In this document: positions 43,986 through 56,437 of the stretch, piece by piece
Layout: each line of letters begins with the position of its first letter
Numbering within the stretch: position 1 is the stretch's first letter
Source of the DNA: Rostrohypoxylon terebratum
Lineage: Eukaryota; Ascomycota; Sordariomycetes; Xylariales; Hypoxylaceae
Length of the DNA stretch: 64,000 nucleotides
Assembly: GCA_022497145.1 (NCBI GenBank)
Contig: MU385923.1
Location: 62,001-126,000 of the forward strand
Direction: 5' to 3'
Program-made: the position numbers and the translations under genes
Notes under the pieces: model-generated
The model's input: the letters and a program-made list of their open reading frames with translations, nothing else
What the model was told of the DNA's origin: nothing
Database searches by the model: none

Positions 43986-46900
43986 TTAACCGTCGGTGAG
44001 TTCCACGCTTTCAAGCCACGTTCGGATAGCAGTTCGTAGAGTGCTCTCTTTTTCACGACTCATCTCGTAGGGTGTGGTTGGGCTTGTTCCCTGACTCTCC
44101 CTCTCGCGTTGATCCACCACTTCTTGTACAATTCCTGACAAAGCTGACAAGACAACCACTTTACATTCTGCGCGTGGTACTTCTTGAAAGTCGATCGGGA
44201 AACCTGGCGCCTCTTGCTCTGTCAATTGGGAAACTTCACTATCCCTTCTCCCTCTCCGTTTGCTGGTAGATCGCGAAGACGTAGTCGAGCTTCCCTTGCT
44301 AACATCGCTACTATGAGCAATGACTCTCTCCACGGCATCAATAAGAGCCTCGTCAAAGCTGAACAGATCCTCTTCCTCGATCTTATCTTGAATAGGTTGC
44401 TCGTAAGGCGAGAGAGCTGGCGTCATTAAGGACGAGCCGTATGGAGTTAAGAAATTAGTATTGTTCCGGTCGACTGGGAGTTTAGGCTTCACTAAACGGC
44501 GGTATCGAATACGTTTTATGGTGAAATTAGTCGTATCGGCGATGATGGCAGTGCTAACATCAACCCAATGCTCCGCGGGCCAATCTTCCGGCATTGTGTT
44601 AAGGTGAACGATTGGAGTAGGTTCTGCGGCAAGAGATTCTCGTATTTCATCTAGGAGATCTTTCTGTGGCGGTATCGCCTGGAGGGTAAAATCGGGATGA
44701 AACCGTTTAAGCCATCCCGCAACATTCAGGGGAACATCGCCATCAATGGCCAGTCTCGAGAATTGCTCGAAACCGTCTAGTCCACTGCCTAGCCCAGGGG
44801 TTGAGAGGTAGCCGCTACTGGATGGAGAACTGACAGCAGTCTCAAACGAAGTGAGGTAGTCTGGAAATTGGACATCGACATCAATCACTCCGTCATCATT
44901 GTTGATAGATGTTTTCACTGGCGATTCGTATGCGCCCAAAGGATCTGGAGTTCTTGACTGGGGCTCAAACTGCCTCTCCTCTAATCTTCGTGGGGTGTCA
45001 GGTTGCTGGACTAATGGGGGACCATGATCTGCCGATTGATTCGCGATGGTATCAAGAATTTGTGCTTCTCTAGCCATATCCGAAAGTTTATCTGCTCCAC
45101 TAGGAGCAGCTTGAGTAGGCGACGAGAGCGGACTTTCCCGGTGAGTTGGCATGTCAAGAACTTGTGACGTTGTCGCAGTCGAGTCGCGTCGCCTTGCACT
45201 CCACAAGCCACTGATTACGCTGCCCCATCGCGAACTCTGACGAGAGTCTGTGCCTGCATGGCTAACATGGCCAATGCTATCACCCCTTTTAAGCGACCTC
45301 TTTAGGTCATCTGCAGCAAAGCTACTCCCACTGCCAGGCCGACCTGCGCGGCCCGTACCGCTTCGGTGTATCGTAGAGAAATGCGGAATGGCGGAATCAG
45401 GAACTACAGTGTTAGCCGTCGCGGCACTGCTCTTGCGCGTATTATGATCGTTTCCAGGGATGAGAAGATTTGCTGGCTTGATGAAATCAGACGATCGGCG
45501 CTCTGCGTTAGAGGACTCCATGCTAAGGTGTGCGAGCTGTGCAGGGATCCCGGTTGCTGATCTCGTCGTTGCTTGCGATTGAATACTAAAGCTTCTAGTA
45601 TGAGAGGCGCCCCTAGGTCCCTGCCGACGATTGATCTTCCGCCGCAGTGATTCTTCCTTGTTGATAGGCACTATGTATGACGGCGGCGAATGGCCAAACG
45701 CAGCGGCCGATGCAGAAGTCGCTGGACGCTGGGCGCGAACAGTAGGTAATTGCTGGTTAGCAGGCAAGAAAGCCGAGAGTAGGAAAATTAATCTTCTCGC
45801 AGCCATTTTATCTTTCGCAACGATTATCGTTCGCGACGGTAAAGAAGTGTCTTCCTCGCTCTTAACCTTCTGTTGTTGATACCTCCTTCTCCTATACCAA
45901 ACGGGACTCAATGCTTGAAGCCATTCTGTATGCGTAGCCAGAAACGCCGTTAGCAGATTAAAGAAGAAAAATCCTTGCTCTTTCGTTCCAGCCCACTTCG
46001 CAACCCATCTTGCCTCCTCTCGCCATGGACCCCAACGACCCTGCCCGGTAACAACCCTAGTGGCTCGAAGTCCCGAAACAATCCGGATTTTAGCGTCGTC
46101 TATCTCGTCGCTTATCTTCTGATCTTGTGCTAGGCAACTCGGCGGGAGCGCCACTAGCTTCGCATTCGTCTTGGACGGCTTCATTTGAGAGCCCTCAGAG
46201 CCTCTTCGGCCCTTGGCGGATGTCGTTCGTGCGATCTGGGCAGATATACTGGGATATGGATCTGGAGCTGCCATATCTACCTGCTTTAGCATCGGAATTA
46301 ATGTAGTGGCTACGATAGATTGAAGGTGAGTAAGGGTTCTCATAATGATATCCCAATGTTGAGTTATCGCATCCATGCGATCCTCGACATCATTACTATA
46401 CGCCGATTCCAAAGACTCCGAACCAAACCCAGAGCCGACCATCGTCCATCCAGATCGGCGGGCGGATCCAAACGAAGAAGGGAAGGTGTCTTCGGTATAA
46501 GAGCTGGGTCCTCGAAACATGGGTTTCGGTGCCGTCGCTGGTGTTGGATTAGAACATTGCGGAAGTTGCAATACTAAAGCAACAGCGTACATAGGCGTCC
46601 TCTTCTGAATAGGCTTCAACTTTTTCTTGTTCAACTTATTCTCATCTGGAGAATATGGAAAGGGGAAGCCCCCACTATCATCAGAAAACCGGCTATGAGG
46701 GGATGTAATTAAGCTAGGCGATTCGGGATCGTCGTTCGGTAGGTTCACTGGAAATAACCGGGTCACCAAGATCTTGTTTCGGTCCTGTTGCCGAGAAGGC
46801 GTAGAAAAGGATTGGAAATGCGTATGGGCCGATTCGGACGTGAAAGATTGGGCCAGCCTACTTGATCGCATACTCGACCTTCCCATCGATCCCCTACCAT

Positions 46901-47618
46901 CTCCCATATATGAACTAGAAATTGCAGATGGGCGCTGCTCACTTGGAATGATATGTACCTTGGTTGATGTCCCCTTATAAGACATAACTTCCGAGTTGGC
47001 AAAAATACAGCTTGAAAAGCTCGCGAGCTCTTCACGATACTCTCTAGCCGCCTTTTGGGAGTCAGTCTCCGCAGCGCTATAAGTGCGGGACTGGATGGAT
47101 CCTCGTCGATCAAACGCGCCTTGACGAGGTTGAGGACTGCCCGGTTGAATGACCAGTGGCCTCGAGGACTGTCCTAGACTGCTCTTCCGTGGTGAAGTTG
47201 GCACTCGTCGGAGATCCTGCATCAGAGACTGCGAGGATGAAGCCGCACTTGGTGGCTGATGCCGTTCGCCCGGCGAAGTAGTTGCTGGAGCAGGGTGGCT
47301 ATCGAACAATAAAGAGGGGTTAACTGAACCTAGGGTATCTTGCATTATTATAACGCGAACATCGCGTACATCAATATCGATGTCGCCATCATAGTCAAAA
47401 GGGTCGGCGGAACCCCCGGATGGAATACCCGCCGCGGACGACAAAGGAAAAACCTGGTCCTGCCGATAATATAACGCCTGCGTATCTGGATATAAGAGAC
47501 TGCGGGTATGGATCTCTTCCTGGACCGACTCAGGAGACGGCTTAGTCGGCGCGGTTCCTTCCTGAAGATTTGCACCTCCGGTGGTTCCCGAGGTCAGGTT
47601 GAAAAGCTTGCCCAGCAT
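43986..47618 (-). CDS. Folliculin-interacting protein homologue (LST4/FNIP-like)
   Basis: This is one frame of 1210 residues from ATG (MLGKLFNLTSGTTGG). The FNIP N-terminal pattern is visible: IDVRDVRVIIMQD followed by SLLFDS near residue 100. A longin/DENN-type middle part includes PMYAVALVLQLP and DAITQHWDIIMRTLTHLQ. The C-terminal DENN-like part has WVAKWAGTKEQGFFFFNLLT, MAARRLIFLLSAFLP and HWVDVSTAIIADTTNFTIKR. Disordered Ser/Pro/Arg linkers separate the blocks, as usual for fungal FNIPs. In yeast Lst4 pairs with Lst7 (folliculin) as a GTPase-activating complex for the Rag GTPase Gtr2 on the vacuole, and so controls TORC1 by amino acids. The absence of introns in so long a gene is notable but not unusual. 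Confidence 0.8.
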   Translation of the reverse strand: MLGKLFNLTSGTTGGANLQEGTAPTKPSPESVQEEIHTRSLLYPDTQALYYRQDQVFPLSSAAGIPSGGSADPFDYDGDIDIDVRDVRVIIMQDTLGSVNPSLLFDSHPAPATTSPGERHQPPSAASSSQSLMQDLRRVPTSPRKSSLGQSSRPLVIQPGSPQPRQGAFDRRGSIQSRTYSAAETDSQKAAREYREELASFSSCIFANSEVMSYKGTSTKVHIIPSEQRPSAISSSYMGDGRGSMGRSSMRSSRLAQSFTSESAHTHFQSFSTPSRQQDRNKILVTRLFPVNLPNDDPESPSLITSPHSRFSDDSGGFPFPYSPDENKLNKKKLKPIQKRTPMYAVALVLQLPQCSNPTPATAPKPMFRGPSSYTEDTFPSSFGSARRSGWTMVGSGFGSESLESAYSNDVEDRMDAITQHWDIIMRTLTHLQSIVATTLIPMLKQVDMAAPDPYPSISAQIARTTSAKGRRGSEGSQMKPSKTNAKLVALPPSCLAQDQKISDEIDDAKIRIVSGLRATRVVTGQGRWGPWREEARWVAKWAGTKEQGFFFFNLLTAFLATHTEWLQALSPVWYRRRRYQQQKVKSEEDTSLPSRTIIVAKDKMAARRLIFLLSAFLPANQQLPTVRAQRPATSASAAAFGHSPPSYIVPINKEESLRRKINRRQGPRGASHTRSFSIQSQATTRSATGIPAQLAHLSMESSNAERRSSDFIKPANLLIPGNDHNTRKSSAATANTVVPDSAIPHFSTIHRSGTGRAGRPGSGSSFAADDLKRSLKRGDSIGHVSHAGTDSRQSSRWGSVISGLWSARRRDSTATTSQVLDMPTHRESPLSSPTQAAPSGADKLSDMAREAQILDTIANQSADHGPPLVQQPDTPRRLEERQFEPQSRTPDPLGAYESPVKTSINNDDGVIDVDVQFPDYLTSFETAVSSPSSSGYLSTPGLGSGLDGFEQFSRLAIDGDVPLNVAGWLKRFHPDFTLQAIPPQKDLLDEIRESLAAEPTPIVHLNTMPEDWPAEHWVDVSTAIIADTTNFTIKRIRYRRLVKPKLPVDRNNTNFLTPYGSSLMTPALSPYEQPIQDKIEEEDLFSFDEALIDAVERVIAHSSDVSKGSSTTSSRSTSKRRGRRDSEVSQLTEQEAPGFPIDFQEVPRAECKVVVLSALSGIVQEVVDQRERESQGTSPTTPYEMSREKESTLRTAIRTWLESVELTDG

Positions 47619-49388
47619 ACTGGATCCGGTAGTTCAGAGACCCTGGGTTGTCGAGTACGGATGTGTAATCAACAAATGGTAGGGTCGGAAACCACCAGAC
47701 CTTCCTTTAACAGGCTCTCATCCAATGGCTTGAGCCTTCGGCTGCGTTGACCATGGCGTAGGAAGACATTTGAAAGTGGACGCCGAATTACCTAGTTTGG
47801 TGGTGTCTAGGCAATGCAAAACAAGGTGAGAAAACGCAATGATGAGGGTCGGATGATGCAGGTATGGCGATTGGCAATCAAATCGAGTTGGCCGAATGAG
47901 GAAGGGGGAAAAAAACAAATCAAAGATGATTGATAGTTAATATCTCGAGTTGATGTAGGGCCAAGGTAATGGTATCCAATGTGTATGGTGGGATTTTGTT
48001 TGCTGTGTGTATAATGTATAATAGGTACGTTGACGGGGTCCTGTTTGCAGGATGCACGCGTTTTCCGTTTTCCGTATTGCGTATTGTGTTTTAGTTTTGA
48101 GTACTCGTGAGAGAGCGACGTGATAACATGCGTAATCGGAGATGAATCAATATGACTGACAGGGGACCTGGCAGTTGAAGAGTCGCTTTCGAGGGTAAGT
48201 TATTACCTAGTCAATAGAAAATTAAATTTCTCTTTGTTTCCCTTTATTTTCTCAATCAAACATGAAAAGTTGGTGTAAGGGTTAGGTGAGTAAGAGGGTG
48301 AAGAGAAAGGGTGTGAAATTTTACACACGGAGATTTAGTGGATAAAAGGGTTTGCGGGTTTGCGATTGAACATCGAAGTGAAGTAATAAAGAGGTAAAAG
48401 GTTAGAGGTAAAGTAAGAGGGTTCAATGTTAAGAAGGAGGAAGGTGTGTCTGGTGTGTGGTGTGTCTTTCTGCAAGTAATGTACAAGGTCAACCTTGGTC
48501 CTTGGTACAATACAAGCACCCGGTGGACAATGCTCACTGCAACTTGTCAAGACCTGAAGGACCTGCTAAAAGGTCCCGCAACCCACGACGCTTAGGTACA
48601 TGCGTACTAGAATATACAATACATACTACCTAGATAAGTGCTAGGCGGGGTATTGGGCGTATGCAGGTATTACATATGTAGTTAAGGTAAGAGGTAATCG
48701 CTGGAGGTAAGAGTAGTAGAAAGGGAAGAGGGAAAGAATTGGGAAAGAAGCATCCGCCGCCGATTATGACGTCCAATCTCACCAAGTGCAAGCGCAAGTA
48801 CAAGTACAAGGAATGCCAAGGAGTGAAAAATAACATTGAATATCATGTACAATACAATACAATAAATACAATACTATACTATACACAATACAGCATGTAT
48901 GATAAACATGATGAACATCGAATCAACTAATTGGCGTTTTTTAAGATAAGCAGTTACATAACTCCGCAAGTCAACCCCTAAGACACCCCTCAATCAACAT
49001 GCTTCTCAGAGCTACTGCATAATATAGGTAGGTAGGTATGTAGGTATCTAACTAAAAAAAAATGCTCTAGACTTTCCATTGGAAATTGTTATACATACCT
49101 ATAATAGTATGGTACGCGCTATTCCGTAGTTGCTAGTAGTTGCTAGTAGTCGCTACCTAGTACGTGCCGGCAGGATTTTAAATAGTCGCGACTCGCCAGA
49201 AAAGGGAAATAAAAGGAAGGCAGCGACAGGCCTAATAGTAATTGAAAACCTACTAGGTACATATTATGGAGGCTGCCAGGCTGCTAGGTACGCAGTAAAC
49301 TTCCACTTTCATTCCCAATCCAGGACCGCCGCCTTCATACCTAGTAGCCGTCTTGGTCTTGTATACTACCTTATTAAGTTACAACACC

Positions 49389-49427
49389 ACTGCTACTGCT
49401 ACTGCTGCTACTGCTACTGCTACTGCC
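49389..49427 (+). repeat. ACTGCT trinucleotide-type repeat
   Basis: Thirteen consecutive triplets alternate CTG(C) and CTA, an imperfect microsatellite. Confidence 0.8.
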
Positions 49428-49834
49428 ACGGCCACGTCTACGGCTAACCACCTACGTGGGTAGGTTGGTCGGTTGGTTGACGATGACTTCTTGGGAACTC
49501 GGACATCTCCAGGGTCCTCTATCATTCGATCAAATATGATCAGTATGATTACCCCATGATATCATATTGGATATCAATGTTGAATGTACGTACTACGTAT
49601 TTCTACGGTACAGTACTTGCCAACGGTCACCCCAGACCAACTCCATACAAATCTAAGGTAAGGGGACTGAAAGGATGAGAAGACTGCAGATTTGTTCTAT
49701 TCCCAGCCTGTTGGTTCCGGAGTCGGTCTGAAGGATTCGATTGCGATCTGGCGGTGAATGGTGAATGGGAAGCTTACCTATTACTACCTGCTGCTTGGTT
49801 ACTGGTACCTACCTACGTATGTATGGCATATGCC

Positions 49835-49902
49835 TATGGATGTATGGATGTATGGATGTATGGATGTATGGATGTATGGATGTATGGATGTATGGATGTA
49901 TG
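49835..49902 (+). repeat. 8-bp minisatellite, unit TATGGATG
   Basis: About 8.5 perfect copies of TATGGATG in 68 bp. Because 8 is not a multiple of 3, it opens frames with a Met-Tyr-Gly-Cys-Met-Asp-Val-Trp pattern that are artefacts. Confidence 0.92.
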
Positions 49903-51771
49903 TGCTTTATTTGCGCCTGGCTTGGTAATCCATCAGCTTTAACTGTTCAGAAGTGAAAGTGAAAGGGCAAAGCCTAGACAAGACAAGGGCCTAACCTACA
50001 TCAGGCAATGTCCCTAGCCCTGGAGAAAACGTCCTAAACGGACCTGCTGCTGTAGGCGATTATCCAATAGATCCACATTCAGCGGATACGCATGCAAGTG
50101 CTGCATTAGGTATTTTCTGAGCCCTGGCATTTCCCTTACGATCTATCCTACTTTAGGGTCACCTACATTATATGGACCACATGGACCGGGAGTTGTATTG
50201 TACAGTGTCTACTCCAGTCTCCAGGGCTGTTAGGTACTTTGCGGATCAGGTGGGCACGCAGACACGCTGAACGGAAAACCAAATGAGCATTGTAGTAAGT
50301 ATTATTGTTCGGACAGCAATGTTGTCAACGCCGAGGCAAACATTTAACACGTTCTTCAGTCAAGATGAAAAGATGGTACCTGTTTAATGATATATATTAT
50401 ATATCATACACAATACCAATCCATGTCGAAATATGGATGGAGCATTAAGCATCCGTACGGTACGTAAGGCACCAATCGTCCTTGGGCTTCATCGACCATG
50501 CAGGGCTGCTGGTTTACTGCGCAAAGCGTAAATCATTTACCATACCACAGCAACATCGTACCCGTTTCCCTTTTAAGCAATAAGAACTCGGGAAAAAGCG
50601 GTCGCAGCTCATCCCTGTTTCGGGACTCACACACGCGATTCTATTCTTGATTTAATAATCTTTTTCTTTGTTAACTTTCTAGACTACCTATGTACTACCC
50701 TTCACATCATGTACCATGTCGCCGTATATGTATAACAGCATACAAACAGATATAATGGTATGGTAATATGCTCTTACCCAAGTAATTATGCGCTTATTTA
50801 CTTACTACTCCGGTTCCCAATCTATATCAAAAGCTCATCCTACATACTTCGTACATACTGCGTACTACTACTACTACTACTAGGTAGCCCCTCACTTGTG
50901 GAAAGTTTTTCTGTTAGCATGCCCCATGGATTTCCCCTTGATCCAAAACACCGTTTCTGGGGCATTTTGGTCTAGTCTTATTTGGACAATCATCATTCGC
51001 CGGTCTACGCATGCATATGCTTGACATATGATCACATTTCTGCGTCTCTGCGCTATCTAGCCGCCTATGCTAGTTCTTGAACTACCCTAGGTTACCAATG
51101 TAGTTCCAGAACTTCGAAACCGTTCGAAACTTTCGCCCATCTCGAGACAAGCAGTTTTTTTTTCTTCTTTCATCGGACGGCCTCCTCGAACTCCCGGCGG
51201 TGAACTACCCCTCAACCCTAGGACCTCGGAAGAATGGCAGGCAAGCTGAGAGAGAAGCCTTGCCTCCCGCGAACATCCGCTGCTGACGCGGCTGTCGTAC
51301 TTGTACGCCACAAAATAGCATCCCTTGAACAATCTCGGGATGAGGCTCAGCTTGCTATTGAAGTCCGAGGCCAGGCCGTAGTGTCGCATCCAACGACACC
51401 TTCTGCAATTTCTATTTCTATTTCCATCTAATAACGTAATAACAGAATAACAGAGGCTAGCTGACGACGGGGCTAGACCTTCGGGTCGGCAATACAAGAA
51501 CTTTACTAGGTAACCCACTTACGATTAAAACTGTACTATTCCGGGATACTCGCCGTGAAAATTCAGGTTCTTCCAAGCCGGTGTTGTCTAGACGATCTCA
51601 ACTCAACCAAATACTTAGCTATGTAACCTTCGTGGCGTGGGCGATGTTGAGGTAAGCCAGGTCATTGGTAAGCAAGGCAGCTCCAGCTCCACCCGCCAGT
51701 GCCAGTCCCGTCTACTATGTACATGCTTCTCCCAGCCCGCAGTGATTTCCCGCCGGCAAATGTATTCCTTG

Positions 51772-51808
51772 GCTACCTAGGACCTAGGTAGGTAGTTTGG
51801 CTAGGTAG
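51772..51808. repeat. ACCTAGGT-type palindrome cluster
   Basis: TACCTAGGACCTAGGTAGGT followed by a GGCTAGGTAG copy, another occurrence of the dispersed word. Confidence 0.6.
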
Positions 51809-54800
51809 TTTATCCAGTGACGTCCGACGGCACCTTGGGCACTTTTGGCACTTCTCTCGATCTCATCTCGCATCTTCTTGGCGCTCGGATCACTATTCGC
51901 TTATGTGAAAGAAAGGTCCCTAAAATCAAGTCTTCACGTTGCAATCTCGCAAGGATCGACAAGTTGAAGGATGTAGCTAATTAGGGCGCTCTAAGTCTAT
52001 CATCGACACGTACATATCGATTCTGCTAGTCTCGTGGGCTCGTGGGCCCATATTGGGAACAGACTACACTACGCTACAGTGATGCCGCAACAACCGGTTT
52101 GGACCCTTTTTCGGGGTTCTCGTGATGTTCGAGGCTCCGAAATATGAGCGGGGACTAATTTTATCGATTAGACCTGAAGCTCTTCAACTTCGTCTCACTG
52201 ATTTAGTCTACGCGCTTCGACTACCTCCAGCTCGGCACTAGTAGTTTGTTTGATTTTAGATACTTGATTCTACATATATTTTAGCAAACGGAAACTCGAA
52301 TGCGCTATTATTCAGGTGATCATCACAAGGGAGAAGACGAAAATAAGGTATACTCAGAAAGTTTTTTTTCCACTGCTTGTTCCTCTTGCTGAGAGCGCAT
52401 TGACCAAGTAGCCTATCAAGCGCGTGTTCCCGACGATCTCAACAGGACCCCTGTTTGTAATTGGATAAAAGGCATATTATGTCATCCTCCAGGTGAGATC
52501 TCCATTATGTACTTAGATTATGCCCTCACCTACGGCGCAGCTGCCCCGGACTGCACAGACTGCCAGGAACATCATTGTCACCCCCAGAATCAGCAATGAC
52601 ACGCTACAAAGTTCCTGTATGGCCAAGCATTTTAAACCATCTCAAGCGGTCATATCCTCGTCAAACTCGATCGGCGATTTGAACCGAAGATCTGGGGACA
52701 AGATCAGTGTCACTCAGCCAGACTTCTAAGCGTGCGTAATAGAACAACAGTGCGGGGTTGCGAGAGAAGTCATCCAGAACGCGCATGTCCATCACTGGCG
52801 ATCATTGATATCTAAGACACTGCTCGATCCCAAATCAGCTTTGATGAACCGTCGTGGACCCATTTTCCCGGTCAATTCGTTCGTATGCTATGCAGGAATG
52901 GCATCTAACGTTAGAGCCGTCCCCTACCAGCAATTGGTACAGCCCCAAACTGTGCCTCTGGATCGTCGAACAACACTAGCAGATCACGATCCTTACTTTC
53001 ACAATTGATTAGCAGAGTAGGTGATAGTAGGTGATGCGCCTATAACTCACAGGCTATAAGCGAGGTAGCTACTCTCCAAGCCAACCGTGATCGGTATACG
53101 CCATGTTGAGACCATCGCTCGCCCTCGTGTCAAGCCAGACTGTCAGCTGCTTTTTGAAAATCAAATCTGACGATGTTAACGCGAGATCATTGGCTGATGG
53201 ACAGCAAATAGGAAAGGCTTCTTTTCGCAATCTTCAGTCCCATATTCCCTGGTCAATATTTGTGTCACCACAAATGCCATGGTATTGGGCAAGTTCAGTT
53301 ATTTGAAACGCTGACATTACGCTCAAATATTACGATAGCAATATAATGTACATACATGAACAAACGAGGGTACTCGAATCCTCAGCTTTACGAAGATTCT
53401 TCGCTGTATGAAATAGGAATAGCTCGGTATACGGAACATTGAGCGGGAGGTTTTTGATTTGTCTACATGTATGTTTGTGCTTCAAGCAAGGCGTGAACAA
53501 TCCCAGTGTTAATCCCGGTGTATCTCGGTCACGTAAGGTATCCCTCGCTTACGATGACAATAAGCTCAACATATCGCGATAAAATCAACCAAGTATCTCA
53601 CCTCACTGTTGATTATAGCTCTAGTAAGCATTTATAATCTCATTCTATTCGTAGCACCATGCAGGGGAGGCGACGATATTTGCTACTTGCTTTCCTTTCG
53701 GACATGGAAGGACTCCAAATTATAATGCCGTCATACTTTGATGAATGACTCCAAGCATCCGTCTCACTCTCTGCGTTGTTCAGGGGTAAATTATCACTAA
53801 TCTTTAAATTCCAAACCTTCGAAACCGTCAGACAAGGCAAATGCTTATGTCGCTAAGGGCGGTCAATGAACAATTCAGAGCCACGATGAATTTTACAGAT
53901 CGCCGAAGATCTAATGTTTCTTCCCTTATCTCCCCCCCGTATTGTGCCCCCCTTGACGTCAGCTGTGAGACAGATATCACCAAGCCAACTTGATAAGTGG
54001 ACGGATATAAATCTGGTTCGCCGGCATGAGAATTCCCGCCCGCACCACTGAGGCGTGGTTTCCCCGCCGCTAACGCCGAAAGACCCCTCTACCCCGGATC
54101 GGGATGCGCGGGGCAGCGGCGTTCTTCACACTTTCCCGATAGCAGCGGACCTGATAAGCATCGTTCTCAGGTTCCAAGTAATACCTATCCATACAAGTAA
54201 AATACATATTATATCCATGGATTTATGCCTTCAAGCAACATGGAAGCCGATCTCTTGCAACACACTAAAAACTTACCAAAAGTTGTGCTTTCTAAGAGCA
54301 TGGACTAATAAGAGAGGACAGCGCATTTCGCTTCTCCGGAGGTTTCACGCGAAGACTACTTAGGCGAGATTTAATGACACAATCAGCATTGGCATCCCAA
54401 ATTTCGGATCCTCCCTCTCTCCTGCGCGACCAACCACAACTTACCAGCTTGCTCAGGAATCCAAGTGGCGGCAATAATAAATCGTAAATAAAGGAAGACG
54501 ATCCGCGTTGACCGCAATTTCATGATTTCGCACACCTAATACACGTACCGGTATCATATAATGCCGCTGTAACAATAGGTACAAATGCCTCAGGTGGTCG
54601 GAAATTGCTTCTATCTACTCGAGCCGTGCTTTTAAGAACAGTGGAGGAAACAATAACTTCATGACCTATAAGCAAGGCTGAAGTAAAATTCGACCATCGT
54701 CAAATGACAATCCACGATACTACCTACGTAATACATGAGTGCGAACGCAAATGTCGTACATCATAAAAGAATCCTACCCGGGCCGGAGCCGCCCGTGGTA

Positions 54801-56437
54801 ATTCAGCCAGATATCTCGCGTTGCGACCACAGGTGTGATCGAGTTCAGCGTATGTACATTTACCTAGCCCACCTAAATTTCGGTTTTGGTACCGATAGTG
54901 GTAACCTGCGACCTCACCGCGCTCTCAGCCAGTCAGCCAGCCAAAAGACGCCCCCGGACAGGGTATGCCATCCGTGGGCAGACCGTCCGCGGTACTGCAT
55001 GCGGCAGGTTGCACGCGCGCGATGTGACCGCGGCTGAGGATGGGCCGGGCTGAATAAAAAAAAAGTTCAATAATACCTAGCTGTAGCAGCTAGAAATTAT
55101 CGTAGATTATGCCCAAGGGAAACTTTACCTGCGAGGCGCCGGAGAAAAAGAATATTGGGGGGCCTACCCCTGGAAAAATCGGTGGCAGATCGAGAGAATG
55201 AGGAAAGGATTGGAAAATTGGTGTGGTTGCGCAGGTCGGCTGTACTTGCGGAATGCGGAATACGTATCCCCTTCGCGGCTCCGTCGCTCGGGTCCTTTCC
55301 CGACTTGAGCAGGTGGACGGGGTACGCACACCCCTCCGCCGTGTCTGGACCACTCAGCGCGCGCACAATGGTGACGAACGAACGCACGCCGGTTTCGTTC
55401 CCAATACCTGGACGAGATCGATTAGATTAGATCTCTCTTCCTGCGCAAGGTAAAGACGATCCGACTTCGGAAATGAAGCCGAGTCAATCTCTGATCAGAA
55501 AAAGAAGCTCAAGATAGACGTAGTCGTTACCGTTTGCTAATGAGGTCGTTCGTATACGTAATATGTATGCGCGAATATGCTCGATGAGACAGAAGTCACA
55601 ACGCGGAAGGGTAAAGTTGCAGCTCGGATATGCAAAATTGCTTCTTCCTGCTGCGGCCGCATGCGGACTTTTTTGCCCTTGCTTTTTTGCTTCCTGCTTT
55701 AGAGTTGGCATATGCATGAGATTCCTTTTCCTTTTTTTCTATTCCTTCGAGCCTTCGAGAGATCCAGCCCTGCCAGAACACCTATGCACCCCCACGTTAG
55801 CGACCAGTCCCCCACGTTTGGAAACCCCACGATCATGAACTAGAACTTGAGGACTCCTATTCACCTACTTCCAGATTATGTAAGGTTGTATATTCGGTTT
55901 GAGTATGGTCAGGAACTAGGTAGCAAATTACGGCTTTACATGAGCCGATAGACTAGGTCTAAGAGATATAGAATCAAGAAAATAAGAGCTCCAAGAATCT
56001 ATGGTCATTTTCCCTTAGCTTAAAACCATTCTCTTTCCTCTTCGATCTGAACGGAGCTTCGAGCGGCACTTAGGCTAACTGTTGATAAATGCAAACCTAG
56101 AATACCTGAGGCCTTAATGCTGAATCATGTTCGCTTAGACAACTCGAGCACGATACCATCAACATTGCGGATTATGAAATAGATGTGCTGATAATACTAG
56201 ATAGACAATGAGTAGTTCAATGGGGACGGAGTGTAGTGTTTTTTTTTAGATCCAGAAGATGGCAAAGACTATGCCACGCGGTGAATGTCACATCGGTAAC
56301 AACGACTTGTAATAAATTCATTTATTGTCCTTCATGCTGGCGTCGAATTACATTCGACTATGTTTAGAAGCCCATGACATATGATTCTCTGTATGTCAAT
56401 AATGTTTCCCATGGTCCCAAAATCTCGTAGTCTATGC

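Larger units (their letters stand above)
47619..56437. other. Gene-poor region of about 8.8 kb with simple repeats
   Basis: No frame above about 143 codons occurs and none shows a known motif. The left part (47.6-49 kb) could include a long 5' leader of the LST4-like gene. Contents seen: AATACA-rich low complexity at 48838-48895, an ACTGCT-type repeat at 49389-49427, an 8-bp minisatellite at 49835-49902, a hairpin ATGATATAT/ATATATCAT at 50387-50407, a (TAC) run near 50863-50882, and an ACCTAGGT cluster at 51772-51808. No terminal repeats, target duplications or transposase were found. The DNA is not strongly AT-biased, so it does not look like heavily RIP-mutated transposon. Confidence 0.5.

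Noticed and set aside
49754..49956. Two frames with Met-Tyr-Gly-Cys-Met-Asp-Val-Trp repeats
   Set aside because: They are translations of the TATGGATG minisatellite in different frames.
55090..55453. Overlapping frames of 76-96 codons on both strands
   Set aside because: None resembles a known protein and they mask one another; explained by a local GC-rich patch with few stops.
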